This document shows, piece by piece, positions 25,662 through 34,435 of a stretch of DNA of 42,152 bases. The DNA comes from Acidothermus sp. (GTDB lineage: Bacteria; Actinomycetota; Actinomycetes; Acidothermales; Acidothermaceae). The notes below the pieces were generated by a model. The model was given only the letters and a program-made list of their open reading frames with translations, was not told the DNA's origin and ran no database searches. A program made the position numbers and the translations under genes. Positions within the stretch are counted from its first letter, which is position 1. Each line of letters opens with the position of its first letter. The stretch spans positions 1 to 42,152 of the forward strand of contig JAIMAI010000019.1 in the NCBI GenBank assembly GCA_023512015.1, read 5' to 3'.

Positions 25662-26792
25662 GTGCGATCCGACGCGGACGGGGGTTTTGGATCGGAATCG
25701 GTGCGGGTGGCGCTCGTCGTCGGTGGGCGGAGCACCGAGCACTCCATTTCGTGCCTGACCGGTAGGGGAGTGCTCACGGCTCTCCTCGAGGCTGGTTACG
25801 ACGTCGTCGTCATCGGCATCACCCGCGACGGTCGTTGGGTGCTGCTGCCGTCGGACGGGTCCGGCCTGAAATCGGACGGCGACCAGCTCCCGGAGGTTTC
25901 GTCGTCGTTTCCGGGTGTGGTCCTCGTCCCCGAGGTCGGCGGGGCCGAGCTGCTGGTACGGATTTCCGCGACCGAGGTGCGTCCGGCCGGTCGGCTCGAC
26001 GTCGCGTTTCCCGTCCTGCACGGACCATTCGGCGAAGACGGCACGATTCAAGGCCTTTTCGAGATGGCCGGGGTTCCGTACGTCGGGTCCGGGGTCCTGG
26101 CTTCGGCTGCGGCGATGGACAAGCAGTATATGAAGGCGCTGCTCGTGGGAGCAGGTCTGCCGGAAATCGCGCACGTGGTGGTGACCGCCGAGGAGTGGCG
26201 TCGGGATCCGTCGGCGGTCCGAGAATCGGTGGCCAGTCTGCGTTTCCCGGTCTTCGTGAAACCAGCGCGGGGAGGCTCCAGTATTGCCGTCACCAAGGTG
26301 CACCACCCCGACGCGTTGGACGACGCGATCGAACGCGCCCGGGCCGTCGATCCGAAGGTGTTGGTGGAGCGGGCCGTCGACGGGCGCGAGATCGAAGTCG
26401 GGGTTCTCGACGACCCGAACGGTGGGCCTCCCGACGTCAGCGTGCCGGCTGAAGTGATCGTCCAGGGTCGACCGTTTTACGACTTCGAGGCCAAATATCG
26501 CGATTCGGCGACCACGATCGTCATTCCCGCTTCCCTGCCGCCGGATATCGCCGAAACCGTTCGCCGGTACGCGGTGCGGGCCTACCGGGCTCTTTCCTGC
26601 GAAGGGCTGGCGCGGGTCGATTTTTTCGTCACGCCCGAGCGGGAGGTACTCGTCAACGAGGTGAACACAATGCCGGGGTTCACTCCGACTTCAGTATTTC
26701 CGCGGGTCTGGGAGGCCAGCGGTTTGTCGTATACCGCGCTGGTCGACCGGCTCGTGCGCAGCGCGCTGCGGCGTGGAGTCGGCCTGCGCTGA
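25662..26792 (+). CDS. ddl: D-alanine-D-alanine ligase
   Basis: Ddl, 376 residues, joins two D-alanines for peptidoglycan synthesis. ATP-grasp signatures are LHGPFGEDGTIQGLFE, FVKPARGGSSIAV, EIEVGVLDD and NEVNTMPGFTPTSVFPRVW. The omega-loop reads YDFEAKY. The GTG start has GAGGAG very close (two to three bases), so GTG 25701, just before RVALVVGG, is an alternative. Third gene of the plsC-gpsA-ddl unit; it ends facing the Lrp-like gene. Confidence 0.95.
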   Translation: MRSDADGGFGSESVRVALVVGGRSTEHSISCLTGRGVLTALLEAGYDVVVIGITRDGRWVLLPSDGSGLKSDGDQLPEVSSSFPGVVLVPEVGGAELLVRISATEVRPAGRLDVAFPVLHGPFGEDGTIQGLFEMAGVPYVGSGVLASAAAMDKQYMKALLVGAGLPEIAHVVVTAEEWRRDPSAVRESVASLRFPVFVKPARGGSSIAVTKVHHPDALDDAIERARAVDPKVLVERAVDGREIEVGVLDDPNGGPPDVSVPAEVIVQGRPFYDFEAKYRDSATTIVIPASLPPDIAETVRRYAVRAYRALSCEGLARVDFFVTPEREVLVNEVNTMPGFTPTSVFPRVWEASGLSYTALVDRLVRSALRRGVGLR

Positions 26793-26826
26793 AAGGCTGG
26801 GAACCGGGCTCGGGAATGCCGCCGCG

Positions 26827-27069
26827 TCAGGAATGCAGGTGTACCACCGGGCAGGTGAGCGTGCGGGTGATGCCCGGCACCGCCTGCACCCGTGCGACGA
26901 CCATTTGACCCATTTCGTCGATGTCTTGGGCTTCGGCGCGGACGATGACGTCGTAAGGCCCGGTGACGTCCTCGGCGGAGGTGACCCCCGGGATCGCCGC
27001 GACTTCACGAGCCACCTGAGCTGCTTTGCCGACCTCGGTCTGGATGAGGATGTACGCCGAAACCGTCAT
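26827..27069 (-). CDS. Stand-alone Lrp/AsnC ligand-binding (RAM) domain protein
   Basis: An 80-residue protein made only of the effector-binding half of Lrp/AsnC regulators (YILIQTEVGKAAQVAREVA, GVTSAEDVTGPYDVIVRAEA, VPGITRTLTCPVVHLH). No helix-turn-helix is present. ATG 27069 has GGAGG just upstream; the frame stays open further upstream but without domain features. Similar one-domain proteins bind amino acids and oligomerise. It is convergent with ddl and divergent from thiL. Function unknown. Confidence 0.85.
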   Translation of the reverse strand: MTVSAYILIQTEVGKAAQVAREVAAIPGVTSAEDVTGPYDVIVRAEAQDIDEMGQMVVARVQAVPGITRTLTCPVVHLHS

Positions 27070-27242
27070 GATGGCCTCCACGTCTGGGCGGATGCACAAG
27101 GGAATGTCCTGATCAAAGCTAGCAGGACGGCGGCGCGGCGCGTCGAGGGCGATGACGGCCGACACCGCGGCAGGGTCCTCACGGAGGGAAATTCGTCGCG
27201 TCCGCAGCGAAGCGTGACGGCCGGATCGGCACTATGGTCGGC

Positions 27243-27317
27243 GGTGTCCCGGGAGGCGCCGGAGGGAGATGTCCCGGCAGGCGCTGGAGAGAGATGTCCC
27301 GGCAGGCAAAGGAGTAC
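27243..27317 (+). repeat. Three 25-bp tandem repeats at the thiL start
   Basis: Units at 27243-27267, 27268-27292 and 27293-27317 share a (G/A)TGTCCCGG(G/C)AGGC core and end in a GGAG-containing tail. Each therefore carries a start codon, and units two and three have a ribosome-like site just before it. Because 25 is not a multiple of three, the three start codons are in three different frames. Only the first (GTG 27244) is in the thiL frame. Confidence 0.85.
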
Positions 27318-28269
27318 GGAGATCAGCATCTCGGACCTCGGCGAATTCGGCCTGATCGCGCGCATCATTGCTCGCACCAAGGCCAATACGGTCACCCTGC
27401 TCGGCCCCGGGGACGATGCCGCGGTGGTCGCCGCGGGCGATGGGCGGGTGGTCGCGACGACCGACCTGCTGGTGGAGGGGCGGCATTTTCGTCGCGATTG
27501 GTCCACGCCCTACGACGTCGGACGCAAAGCTGCCGCCCAGAACATGGCCGACGTAGCCGCCATGGGCGCCGTACCGACCGCTCTCCTCGTCGGTTTCGGT
27601 GCACCCCCGGAGTTGGCCGCCTTCTGGGCCGAGCGGTTGATGGACGGCCTGGTGGACGAGGCCGCCGCGATCGGCGCGGCTGTGATCGGTGGGGACGTCG
27701 TCCGAGCCGAGTCGATCGTGGTCGCCGTGACCGCGCTGGGTGATCTGCAGGGGAGGACGCCGGTGACTCGGTCGGGTGCCCGCCCGGGAGACGTCGTGGC
27801 GCTCTGCGGACGCTTGGGCTGGGCCGAGGCGGGGGTCGCGGCGCTGCGGCACGGATTCCGTACTCCGCGGGCGGTTGTCGAGGCCCATCGCCGTCCGCAG
27901 CCGCCGTACCAGGCCGGGCCGCGCGCCGCCGACGCCGGCGCCACCGCGATGATCGACGTCAGCGACGGCCTACTCGCCGACGTCGGCCACATCGCCTCGG
28001 CCAGCAAAGTCCGTATCGACCTCTCCCGCGAGGCTCTGCCGGTCGACCCCCCGGTCGCCGAGGTCGGCGCGGCGCTGGGTATCGATCCGCTCCGGTGGGT
28101 GCTGACCGGAGGCGAGGATCATGCGCTGGTCGCCACGTTCCCCCCGACCGCGCCGCTGCCGAGCGGGTGGCGGCCCATCGGGAAGGTCACGGCCGCGGCC
28201 ACGGACGGCGAGGTGCTGGTCGACGGAGACCCCTACGACGGGACGGGCTTCGACCACTTCGCCGGGTGA
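27244..28269 (+). CDS. thiL: Thiamine-monophosphate kinase
   Basis: ThiL phosphorylates thiamine monophosphate to thiamine pyrophosphate. Family motifs are [58 protein letters not shown] and the late [12 protein letters not shown]. From GTG 27244 the protein is 341 residues, but the first 25 derive from the tandem repeats and are not ThiL-like. The only other initiation candidate is a rare ATC codon at 27322, seven bases after AAAGGAG. The N-terminus is therefore uncertain. thiD follows after 15 bp. No TPP riboswitch is seen upstream. Confidence 0.92.
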   Translation: MSREAPEGDVPAGAGERCPGRQRSTEISISDLGEFGLIARIIARTKANTVTLLGPGDDAAVVAAGDGRVVATTDLLVEGRHFRRDWSTPYDVGRKAAAQNMADVAAMGAVPTALLVGFGAPPELAAFWAERLMDGLVDEAAAIGAAVIGGDVVRAESIVVAVTALGDLQGRTPVTRSGARPGDVVALCGRLGWAEAGVAALRHGFRTPRAVVEAHRRPQPPYQAGPRAADAGATAMIDVSDGLLADVGHIASASKVRIDLSREALPVDPPVAEVGAALGIDPLRWVLTGGEDHALVATFPPTAPLPSGWRPIGKVTAAATDGEVLVDGDPYDGTGFDHFAG

Positions 28270-28284
28270 CGCGACGATGGGAGG

Positions 28285-29097
28285 GTGCCCGACGCCATCC
28301 GCCGTGTCCTGACCATCGCCGGCTCCGACTCCTCCGGCGGTGCCGGTATCCAAGCCGACGTGAAGACCCTGACCGCCCTCGGCGTTCACGCCATGACGGC
28401 CGTGACCGCGGTGACCGCGCAGAACTCCCTCGGCGTGGTCGGATCGTGGGCCCTACCGGCGGCGGCGGTGGTCGCGCAGCTCGACGCCGTCCTCGTCGAC
28501 GGGGTGGACGCCGTCAAGACCGGCATGCTCGCCGAAGCGGAGATCGTCGAGGCGGTGGCGGAGAGGTTGGCGACGCTGGAGGTTCCGATCGTGGTCGACC
28601 CGGTGGGGGTGGCCAGTCGCGGACAGCGCCTCACGGCGCCCTCCGCGATGGAGGCGATCCGCACCCGGCTGCTCCCGTTGGCCACCGTGGTCACCCCCAA
28701 TCTGGCCGAGGTCGCCGAGCTGACCGGCCGCGAGGTGCGCGGCGAAGCCGACTTGGCGGATGCCGCCCGGGCGGTCTGGGACCTCGGTCCGCGCTGGGTG
28801 TTGGTCAAGGGCGGTCACTTGGACGGCGACCCGGTCGACGTCCTCTTCGACGGGGAGCAGACCTACCGGCTGCGGGGGGAACGGATCGACACGGCGCACA
28901 CCCACGGAACGGGATGCACCCTGGCCAGCGCGGTAGCCGCTTTTCTTGCGCGGAAGTGGACCGTTCCGCAGGCGGTGGAGCGGGCGAAGGACGTCGTCCG
29001 GCGCGCGATCGAAAGCGGCTACGCGATCGGACCCGGCCCGGGAGTGGTGAACCCCTCGGCGGCTCGCTCCGCGCTCGACCAGCCAGTCAGCGACTGA
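28285..29097 (+). CDS. thiD: Hydroxymethylpyrimidine/phosphomethylpyrimidine kinase
   Basis: ThiD, 270 residues, carries out both phosphorylations of the thiamine pyrimidine precursor. Landmarks are [48 protein letters not shown], and the catalytic anion-hole [15 protein letters not shown] 28285 has GGGAGG immediately before it, an unusually short spacing, but no better start exists. It is coupled to thiL by proximity. Its last 11 bases overlap the end of rpmB on the other strand. Confidence 0.95.
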   Translation: MPDAIRRVLTIAGSDSSGGAGIQADVKTLTALGVHAMTAVTAVTAQNSLGVVGSWALPAAAVVAQLDAVLVDGVDAVKTGMLAEAEIVEAVAERLATLEVPIVVDPVGVASRGQRLTAPSAMEAIRTRLLPLATVVTPNLAEVAELTGREVRGEADLADAARAVWDLGPRWVLVKGGHLDGDPVDVLFDGEQTYRLRGERIDTAHTHGTGCTLASAVAAFLARKWTVPQAVERAKDVVRRAIESGYAIGPGPGVVNPSAARSALDQPVSD

Positions 29098-29275
29098 CTT
29101 TGCCGGCCTTCAGGCAGGAGGTACAGACGTTGATCCGCTTGCGGGTACCCTTGCCGACCAGCGCGCGAACGGTTTGGATGTTGGGGTTCCACCGGCGGTG
29201 GGTGCGCCGGTGCGAGTGCGACACCGCCATACCGAATCCCGGCCCCTTGCCGCAGATATCGCAGACAGCAGCCAC
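29087..29275 (-). CDS. rpmB: 50S ribosomal protein L28
   Basis: L28, 62 residues: [29 protein letters not shown] and [13 protein letters not shown]. Two CxxC pairs make it the zinc-binding (C+) form. Actinobacteria often have a second, zinc-free L28, used when zinc is scarce; none is in this window. GTG 29275 follows GGTGGAG. The frame stays open far upstream, but only this part is ribosomal. A TACCCT -10 on the minus strand at 29340-29335 would give a 50-60 base leader. Confidence 0.96.
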   Translation of the reverse strand: MAAVCDICGKGPGFGMAVSHSHRRTHRRWNPNIQTVRALVGKGTRKRINVCTSCLKAGKVSR

Positions 29276-29334
29276 CGGTTCACTCCACCTCTGTCGACTG
29301 GGATTGCCTGACGCTTGGGATTGTCGTCGCGACC

Positions 29335-29357
29335 AGGGTACACGCCGCCCGTAGGCT
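29335..29357. promoter_or_regulatory. Possible divergent -10 elements for rpmB and the DAK gene
   Basis: TACCCT on the minus strand (29340-29335) and TAGGCT on the plus strand (29352-29357) are TAnnnT-type actinobacterial -10 boxes pointing away from each other. No clear -35 accompanies either. Confidence 0.3.
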
Positions 29358-29386
29358 CGAACGCCGGGACCACTGGGAGGAGTGCG

Positions 29387-30304
29387 GTGGGCGCGATTCT
29401 GGACGACGCGGGGCTCCGGCGGTGGTGCGTGCGGGCCGCGGCTGCGCTCCACGCCAGGCGCGCCGAGATCGACGCCCTCAACGTGTTCCCCGTGCCGGAC
29501 GCCGACACCGGGACCAACCTGGCCCTCACCCTCGGCTGCGCGCTCCAAGGCTGCGACGGGCCCGGTCCCTTCGCCGTCCTCGCTCGTCGGGTGGTGTTGG
29601 AAGCCCGCGGGAGCTCGGGTGCGATCTTCGCCCAGTTCCTCGCCGGGGTCGGGCAGGCCGCCGTCGGCGATGGCCGGCGCGGGGTCGACGGAGCCGGTCT
29701 GGCCGCCGCCCTCCAGTCCGGGGCCGCTTGGGCCCGGGCCGCCGTGGCGCATCCGGTCGAGGGCACGATGCTCACCGTCTTGGATGAAGCCGCCCGTGGT
29801 GCTGCCGAGGCCGCGAGCTCGGACGGCGATCCGTCGCTCGTCGACGTGGCCGACGCCGCGGTCGCGGCCGCGCGCGCCGCTTTGGAGCGCACCCCCCGGT
29901 TGCTTCCCGTGCTCGCCGAGGCGGGCGTCGTCGACGCCGGCGGGCTCGGAGCCGTCGTGGTGCTGGAGGCGTTGGCCGACGAGGCGCACGGCCGCGACCT
30001 CCCCGAGCTCCCCGACGGCCGTGTCGAGCCGCCACCCGCCGCCAGTGAAGAGGGCGACAGGTTGAGCGGCACCTTCGAGGTCATGTACACGATCTCGCCG
30101 CGGGACGATGGGTCGCGGGCCGTGCTCTCCGGCGAGCTCACCCGCCTCGGCCGGGACGTCGTCGTCGCCGGTGTGGACGACGTGTGGCAGGTGCACCTCC
30201 ACACCACCGATCCCGACGGGGCGGTGGCGGTGGGAGGGCGGTACGGCGCGGTCTCGCGGATCCGGACGACGCCGCTTCGGGAAGGCGGGTGCACGAACAG
30301 GTGA
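29387..30304 (+). CDS. DAK2/FakA-like kinase-domain protein, short form
   Basis: A 305-residue protein whose first 200 residues are a DhaL/DAK2 domain: [15 protein letters not shown] (Mg-ATP-binding aspartates), [27 protein letters not shown] and DAGGLGAVV. The rest ([12 protein letters not shown] to [12 protein letters not shown]) matches the middle domain of FakA, the ATP-binding subunit of fatty-acid kinase. The third domain of FakA is absent; that family is about 550 residues. GTG 29387 follows GGGAGGAG. It precedes recG, as is usual in Actinobacteria. Whether a DegV/FakB partner exists cannot be seen here. Confidence 0.85.
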   Translation: MGAILDDAGLRRWCVRAAAALHARRAEIDALNVFPVPDADTGTNLALTLGCALQGCDGPGPFAVLARRVVLEARGSSGAIFAQFLAGVGQAAVGDGRRGVDGAGLAAALQSGAAWARAAVAHPVEGTMLTVLDEAARGAAEAASSDGDPSLVDVADAAVAAARAALERTPRLLPVLAEAGVVDAGGLGAVVVLEALADEAHGRDLPELPDGRVEPPPAASEEGDRLSGTFEVMYTISPRDDGSRAVLSGELTRLGRDVVVAGVDDVWQVHLHTTDPDGAVAVGGRYGAVSRIRTTPLREGGCTNR

Positions 30305-30320
30305 AGCGGGGCGAGCGACC

Positions 30321-32498
30321 GTGCAGGTGACGTTGAGGACGTCGCTCGACCGGGTACTCGGAGGCCGGACGGCGGCGGCCCTCGCCGCGGGTGGGATCCG
30401 TACCGTCGGAGATCTCCTCCGGCACTACCCCCGCCGCTTTCACCAGCGGGGGGAATTGACGGCGCTCTCCGAGCTCCGTGAGGGCGAGAACGCGACGATC
30501 TTCGCTGAGATCGCGAACGTGCGGTCGTGGCGGGCCCGTAGTGGTCGCCGAGTTTGCGAGGTGACGGTCACCGACGGGCGGCAGCTCCTCGTCGTCACGT
30601 TCTTCAATCTCAAGGAGTGGATGCAACGGCGTCTGGCCGTGGGCACTCAGGCTTATTTCGCCGGCACGGTCACCCGGTTCAAAGGCCGCCTGCAAATGGT
30701 GCATCCGGAAATCGAATTCGCCGACGCCGAGGGCGATCCGGCCTTCGCGGGCGCCATCGTTCCGCTGTACGCGGGGGTAGGAGACCTCCCCGGCAGCGTC
30801 TTGCGGCGCAGTATTCGCACCGTGCTGGACGTCGTGGATCTCGACACCGATCCACTGCCTCCCGACGTTCGCGCTCGTCACCGTTTCGTCGGTCTGCGCG
30901 AGGCGTTCGAGGGGATGCACCGCCCGACCCAGATGGGCGAGCGACACGCCGCCCGGCGTCGGCTGGCTTTCGAAGAAGCCTTCGTGCTGCAGGTGGCGTT
31001 GGCGGTACGGCGGCGCACCCGCCGACGGGCCCGGGCCATCCCGCGTCGGCGGGTGCCCGGCGGCTTGCTCGACGCCTTCGACGCCGCGCTTCCGTTCCCG
31101 CTCACCGACGGCCAGCGTCGAGCTGGGGCGGAGATCGAAGCGGATCTGGCAGCGGATCACCCGATGCACCGCTTGTTGCACGGCGAAGTCGGCTCCGGCA
31201 AGACCCTGGTGGCCTTGCGCGCGATGCTTACCGTGGTGGACGCCGGAGGGCAGGCCGTGCTGCTCGCACCGACTGAGGTGCTGGCGCAGCAGCATTTCCG
31301 CTCGATCAGCCACATGCTCGGCCCGCTGGGACTGCAAGGGCAGTTGGGCGGGTCGGAGCGGGCCACCCGGATCGCCTTGCTCACCGGGTCGTTGCCGCCG
31401 TCCACCCGGCGCCAGACGCTGGACGAGGTGGCGCGGGGCGACGTCGGCATCATCGTCGGCACCCACGCTTTGCTGGGGGAGGAGGTCCGTTTCGCCGACC
31501 TCGGCCTGGTCGTCGTCGACGAGCAGCACCGGTTCGGGGTCGAACAGCGGGCCGCGCTGAGGGCCAAGAGCGCTGAGGACGTCGTCCCGCACTTGCTCGT
31601 CATGACCGCGACGCCGATCCCCCGCACGATCGCTCTCACGATTTACGGCGATCTCGACACTTCCGTGCTGCGGGAGCGGCCCAGCGGGGACCCGAAGATC
31701 GAGACATTCGTCGTCCCGCTGGCCACGAAACCCGAATGGAGCGAGCGGGTCTGGCAGCGGGTTCGCGAGGAGGTAGCCGTCGGCCACCGGGTCTACGTGA
31801 TCTGCCCCCGGATCGGTGGTGACCAGCGTGATCCCGAGGACGGTGAGGACCTCCCCGACGTCGCCGATCCCGACGCCTCGAGTCGGCGTCCTCCTGCCGG
31901 CGTGATCGAGGTCGCGGCCGCTTTGCGCGAAGGTCCGTTGCGCGATCTGCGGGTCGGCGTCCTGCACGGGCAGCTCCCCGCCGCCGAACGCGACGGCGTG
32001 ATGCGAAGCTTCGCGGGCGGCGGGTACGACGTCCTGGTCGCCACGACGATCGTCGAGGTGGGGGTCGACGTCCCGGAAGCCTCCATGATCGTGATATTGG
32101 ACGCCGATCGGTTCGGGATTTCTCAGTTGCATCAGCTCCGGGGGCGGGTCGGGCGCGACGGGCGGCCGAGCCTCGCGCTGCTCGTCACCGAAGCGGAGCC
32201 CGGTTCGCCGGCGTTCGCTCGACTGGAGGGGGTGGCCCGCAGCTGTGATGGGTTCGCCCTTGCCGAGCTCGACCTGGAACAACGCGGCGAGGGGACGCTG
32301 CGAGATGTGGCCCAGCACGGGCGCAGCGATTTCGCCCTGCTCTCACTGCTGCGCGATCGTGATCTGATCGAACTGGCCCGCGACGAGGCTGCGCGTTTGG
32401 TGGACGACGACCCCGAGCTGAAGGCGCACCCCGCACTCGGAGCTGCGGTCGGCGAACTCCTCGCCGATGAGCGGTTGCGGTACCTGGAGATGGCGTGA
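30321..32498 (+). CDS. recG: ATP-dependent DNA helicase RecG
   Basis: RecG, 725 residues, remodels stalled replication forks and Holliday junctions. N-terminal wedge/OB region ([14 protein letters not shown]), then superfamily 2 helicase motifs: Walker A GEVGSGKT (about 287), DEQH in [10 protein letters not shown] (about 399), TATPIPRT, and motif [13 protein letters not shown] less conserved insert (about 495-525, rich in Asp, Glu and Pro) sits between the helicase lobes. GTG 30321 (or 30327) starts 16 bases after the DAK gene. Followed by a repeat-rich gap and rsmD. Confidence 0.96.
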   Translation: MQVTLRTSLDRVLGGRTAAALAAGGIRTVGDLLRHYPRRFHQRGELTALSELREGENATIFAEIANVRSWRARSGRRVCEVTVTDGRQLLVVTFFNLKEWMQRRLAVGTQAYFAGTVTRFKGRLQMVHPEIEFADAEGDPAFAGAIVPLYAGVGDLPGSVLRRSIRTVLDVVDLDTDPLPPDVRARHRFVGLREAFEGMHRPTQMGERHAARRRLAFEEAFVLQVALAVRRRTRRRARAIPRRRVPGGLLDAFDAALPFPLTDGQRRAGAEIEADLAADHPMHRLLHGEVGSGKTLVALRAMLTVVDAGGQAVLLAPTEVLAQQHFRSISHMLGPLGLQGQLGGSERATRIALLTGSLPPSTRRQTLDEVARGDVGIIVGTHALLGEEVRFADLGLVVVDEQHRFGVEQRAALRAKSAEDVVPHLLVMTATPIPRTIALTIYGDLDTSVLRERPSGDPKIETFVVPLATKPEWSERVWQRVREEVAVGHRVYVICPRIGGDQRDPEDGEDLPDVADPDASSRRPPAGVIEVAAALREGPLRDLRVGVLHGQLPAAERDGVMRSFAGGGYDVLVATTIVEVGVDVPEASMIVILDADRFGISQLHQLRGRVGRDGRPSLALLVTEAEPGSPAFARLEGVARSCDGFALAELDLEQRGEGTLRDVAQHGRSDFALLSLLRDRDLIELARDEAARLVDDDPELKAHPALGAAVGELLADERLRYLEMA

Positions 32499-32527
32499 CG
32501 GCAGGTGGAGAGGGTGACGCGACCGCG

Positions 32528-32607
32528 CGGGCGTGACGGGAACATGCGGGCGTGACGGGAACACGTCGGGCGTGACGGGACCAGGCCGAAACGGGCGTGA
32601 TGGGAAC
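32528..32607 (+). repeat. Four copies of a 16-bp repeat between recG and rsmD
   Basis: CGGGCGTGACGGGAAC occurs at 32528-32543 and 32547-32562. Near copies with one change each are at 32567-32582 and 32592-32607. Starts are 19, 20 and 25 bp apart. The array fills most of the 120-bp gap before rsmD. There is no dyad symmetry within a unit. Confidence 0.85.
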
Positions 32608-32618
32608 GGGTGGGACCG

Positions 32619-33176
32619 ATGCCACGAATCATTTCTGGTCGGGCGCGGGGGATGAGGATCGAAAGCCCGCCGTCGGCTCGCCCGACCGCGGATCGGGTGC
32701 GTGAAGCGCTTTTCTCCTCGCTGGAGAGCCTTGGGGGAGTGGTCGACCAGGTCGTGATCGATTGCTTTGCGGGGAGCGGTGCGATCGGGCTGGAGGCGTG
32801 GTCGCGGGGCGCACGTCGCGTCGTCCTCATCGAATCCGCTCCCACGGCGTTGCGGGTGCTGCGCGCCAACGTGACCCGTCTCGGTGCCGGCCGCGAGGTC
32901 GAAATCTGGGAATGTGACGTGGCGACCGGACCGTCGCGGGCACCCGAAGCCGTGGCCGACATACTGATCGCCGATCCGCCGTATTCCTTCGCCTCGCAGC
33001 GGTTGGCCGAGATCCTCCGAACATACGGGGCAAGCGTGCTGGTTCCCGGGGCGCTGGTGGTCGTCGAGCGTTCGCGCAGGGATCCCTGGGAGTGGCCGGA
33101 GCACTTCGACCCGATCCGGGAGCGCCGTTACGGAGAGACGGTGTTGCACTACGCCTCGTGGCGCGGGCTAGGCTGA
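32619..33176 (+). CDS. rsmD: 16S rRNA (guanine966-N2)-methyltransferase
   Basis: RsmD, 185 residues, methylates G966 of 16S rRNA. It has the family start PRIISGRARGMRIESP, then PTADRVREALFSSL, the SAM-binding loop DCFAGSGAIGLEAWSRGA and the catalytic DPPY motif. ATG 32619 begins at the normal point; GTG 32610 would add three residues. It follows the repeat array after recG and precedes coaD, the usual pairing. Confidence 0.94.
   Translation: MPRIISGRARGMRIESPPSARPTADRVREALFSSLESLGGVVDQVVIDCFAGSGAIGLEAWSRGARRVVLIESAPTALRVLRANVTRLGAGREVEIWECDVATGPSRAPEAVADILIADPPYSFASQRLAEILRTYGASVLVPGALVVVERSRRDPWEWPEHFDPIRERRYGETVLHYASWRGLG
33144..33174 (+). promoter_or_regulatory. Possible promoter of coaD
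   Basis: TTGCAC (33144-33149) and TAGGCT (33169-33174) are 19 bases apart and overlap the end of rsmD, 31 bp before coaD. Confidence 0.4.
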
Positions 33177-33205
33177 CAGGCGCCGTCGACCGAGGGAGGT
33201 ATCAG

Positions 33206-33691
33206 GTGCGCAAGGCGGTCTGCCCGGGTTCATTCGACCCGGTGACCAACGGCCACTTGGACATCATTTCTCGGGCTGCGGCGCTGTACGACGAGGTCAC
33301 CGTCGCGGTATTGGTCAACAGGTCGAAGGAAGCGCTGTTCTCCGTCGACGAGCGCATGGACATGGTGCGGGAGGCGACGGCGGAGTACGGCAACGTCGTC
33401 GTCGAGTCGTTCACCGGTTTGTTGGTGGATTTCTGCAAAGCCCGCGGCATTCCCGTCATCATCAAGGGCTTGCGGGCGGTGAGCGATTTCGATTACGAAC
33501 TCCAAATGGCGCAAATGAATCACAGCCTGGCCGGCGTGGAAACTCTCTTCTTGTCCACCAATCCGCTGTACAGTTTCCTGTCGTCCAGCCTGGTGAAGGA
33601 GGTCGCGGCGTACGGCGGCGACGTCTCGAACCTCATCCCGCAGTCCGTTGCACGCCGGCTGAGCAGGCGCTTGCGCGGCGAAATCCGCTGA
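33206..33691 (+). CDS. coaD: Phosphopantetheine adenylyltransferase
   Basis: CoaD, 161 residues, makes dephospho-CoA from 4'-phosphopantetheine and ATP. Nucleotidyltransferase motif PGSFDPVTNGHLDII, then VNRSKEALFSVDER, KGLRAVSDFDYELQMA and the C-terminal FLSSSLVKEVA. GTG 33206 is preceded by GAGGGAGG at six bases. Length is normal. Confidence 0.97.
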   Translation: MRKAVCPGSFDPVTNGHLDIISRAAALYDEVTVAVLVNRSKEALFSVDERMDMVREATAEYGNVVVESFTGLLVDFCKARGIPVIIKGLRAVSDFDYELQMAQMNHSLAGVETLFLSTNPLYSFLSSSLVKEVAAYGGDVSNLIPQSVARRLSRRLRGEIR

Positions 33692-33710
33692 GTACTGGAG
33701 ACGATGTGGT

Positions 33711-34199
33711 GTGGAACTGACCGAGAAACTCGACGAGATCGTCGCGTATGTCGAATCCGCGCGGTCCATGCCGATGTCGGCCTCGTGCATCGTGAACCGT
33801 GGCCAGTTGCTGGCGATGCTCGATGAAATACGGGAACTCATTCCCGCCGAGTTGCGGCGAGCCGAGGAGATCCTCGCCGATCGCGAAGCCGTGATCGAGC
33901 AAGGCCGGCAGGAGGCGGCACGCATCATCGACGCCGCCCGCGAGGAGCGCGCCCAGATGATCTCCGACCAAGAGGTGCACCGGGCCGCCGTCGAAGAAGC
34001 GGAGCGGCTGCTGGCGGAGGCCCGCCGGGAGGCCGAGGAGATGCGCCGGGAGGTTGACGACTACGTGGACACCAAGCTGGCCAACTTCGAGATCGTGTTG
34101 AACAAGACCCTCGCGGCCGTGCTCCGCGGACGGGAGAAGCTCCACGGCAAACACGAGATGGCCGCCCTCGCCGAGTCGGACGACGACCAGCCGTTGTGA
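33711..34199 (+). CDS. SepIVA-like DivIVA-domain coiled-coil protein
   Basis: A 162-residue, highly charged coiled-coil protein (about 45-125: repeated EE/RR/AA heptads such as EEAERLLAEARREAEEMRREVDDY). Its place between coaD and the DUF177 gene matches Rv2927c (SepIVA), a septation factor of mycobacteria. It is shorter than that protein (about 245). GTG 33711 follows GGAG. Its C-terminus DDQPL-stop lies inside a 16-bp tandem repeat, so the end of the gene may vary between strains. Role in division is inferred from context. Confidence 0.75.
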   Translation: MELTEKLDEIVAYVESARSMPMSASCIVNRGQLLAMLDEIRELIPAELRRAEEILADREAVIEQGRQEAARIIDAAREERAQMISDQEVHRAAVEEAERLLAEARREAEEMRREVDDYVDTKLANFEIVLNKTLAAVLRGREKLHGKHEMAALAESDDDQPL

Positions 34200-34229
34200 C
34201 GACCAGCCGCTGTGACGACCAGCCGCTCC
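34182..34229 (+). repeat. Three 16-bp tandem repeats across the sepIVA-like stop codon
   Basis: GACGACCAGCCGTTGT, GACGACCAGCCGCTGT and GACGACCAGCCGCTCC follow each other without gap. The first copy encodes the last residues (DDQPL), and its junction with the second copy forms the TGA stop. The third copy runs into non-repeat sequence. Confidence 0.85.
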
Positions 34230-34435
34230 TGCGGCGCGCTGCCGAGGGAGCTCCCGCCGAGCGGCAGGGGGTCGCCGCGCGGCTCGCGCAGCTTCGCGAC
34301 CTCCGCGTCGAACCAATGCCGATCGTTGCGGGGATCGCGGTATCCTCGGTGGCGGCTTCGCCTCGACAACCGGATCCCCGGTTGCTCGGGTCGCTCCCCC
34401 CGAAAGTCCGCTTGCACAAGGAGCAGGAGACCTGA
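34196..34435 (+). CDS. Possible 79-residue open frame bridging sepIVA-like and DUF177 genes
   Basis: GTG 34196 overlaps the preceding stop (GTGA), and the frame ends at TGA 34433-34435, overlapping the proposed CTG start of the next gene (CTGA). No domain, signal or known relative is recognised, and the first residues come from the tandem repeat. The neat overlaps at both ends are the only support; it may be untranslated spacer. Confidence 0.25.
   Translation: MTTSRCDDQPLLRRAAEGAPAERQGVAARLAQLRDLRVEPMPIVAGIAVSSVAASPRQPDPRLLGSLPPKVRLHKEQET

Noticed and set aside
27070-27243. A TPP riboswitch before thiL
   Set aside because: The TPP-riboswitch consensus (CUGAGA and related) is not found in the leader; only the tandem repeats are notable.
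30138-32318. A 726-codon open frame antisense to recG
   Set aside because: It is the complement of a well-conserved helicase gene in GC-rich DNA and has no domain features.
34321-34346. A promoter for DUF177-rpmF with -10 TATCCT at 34341-34346
   Set aside because: The -10 is plausible, but no -35 stands at proper distance, and the gene may be translated by coupling.
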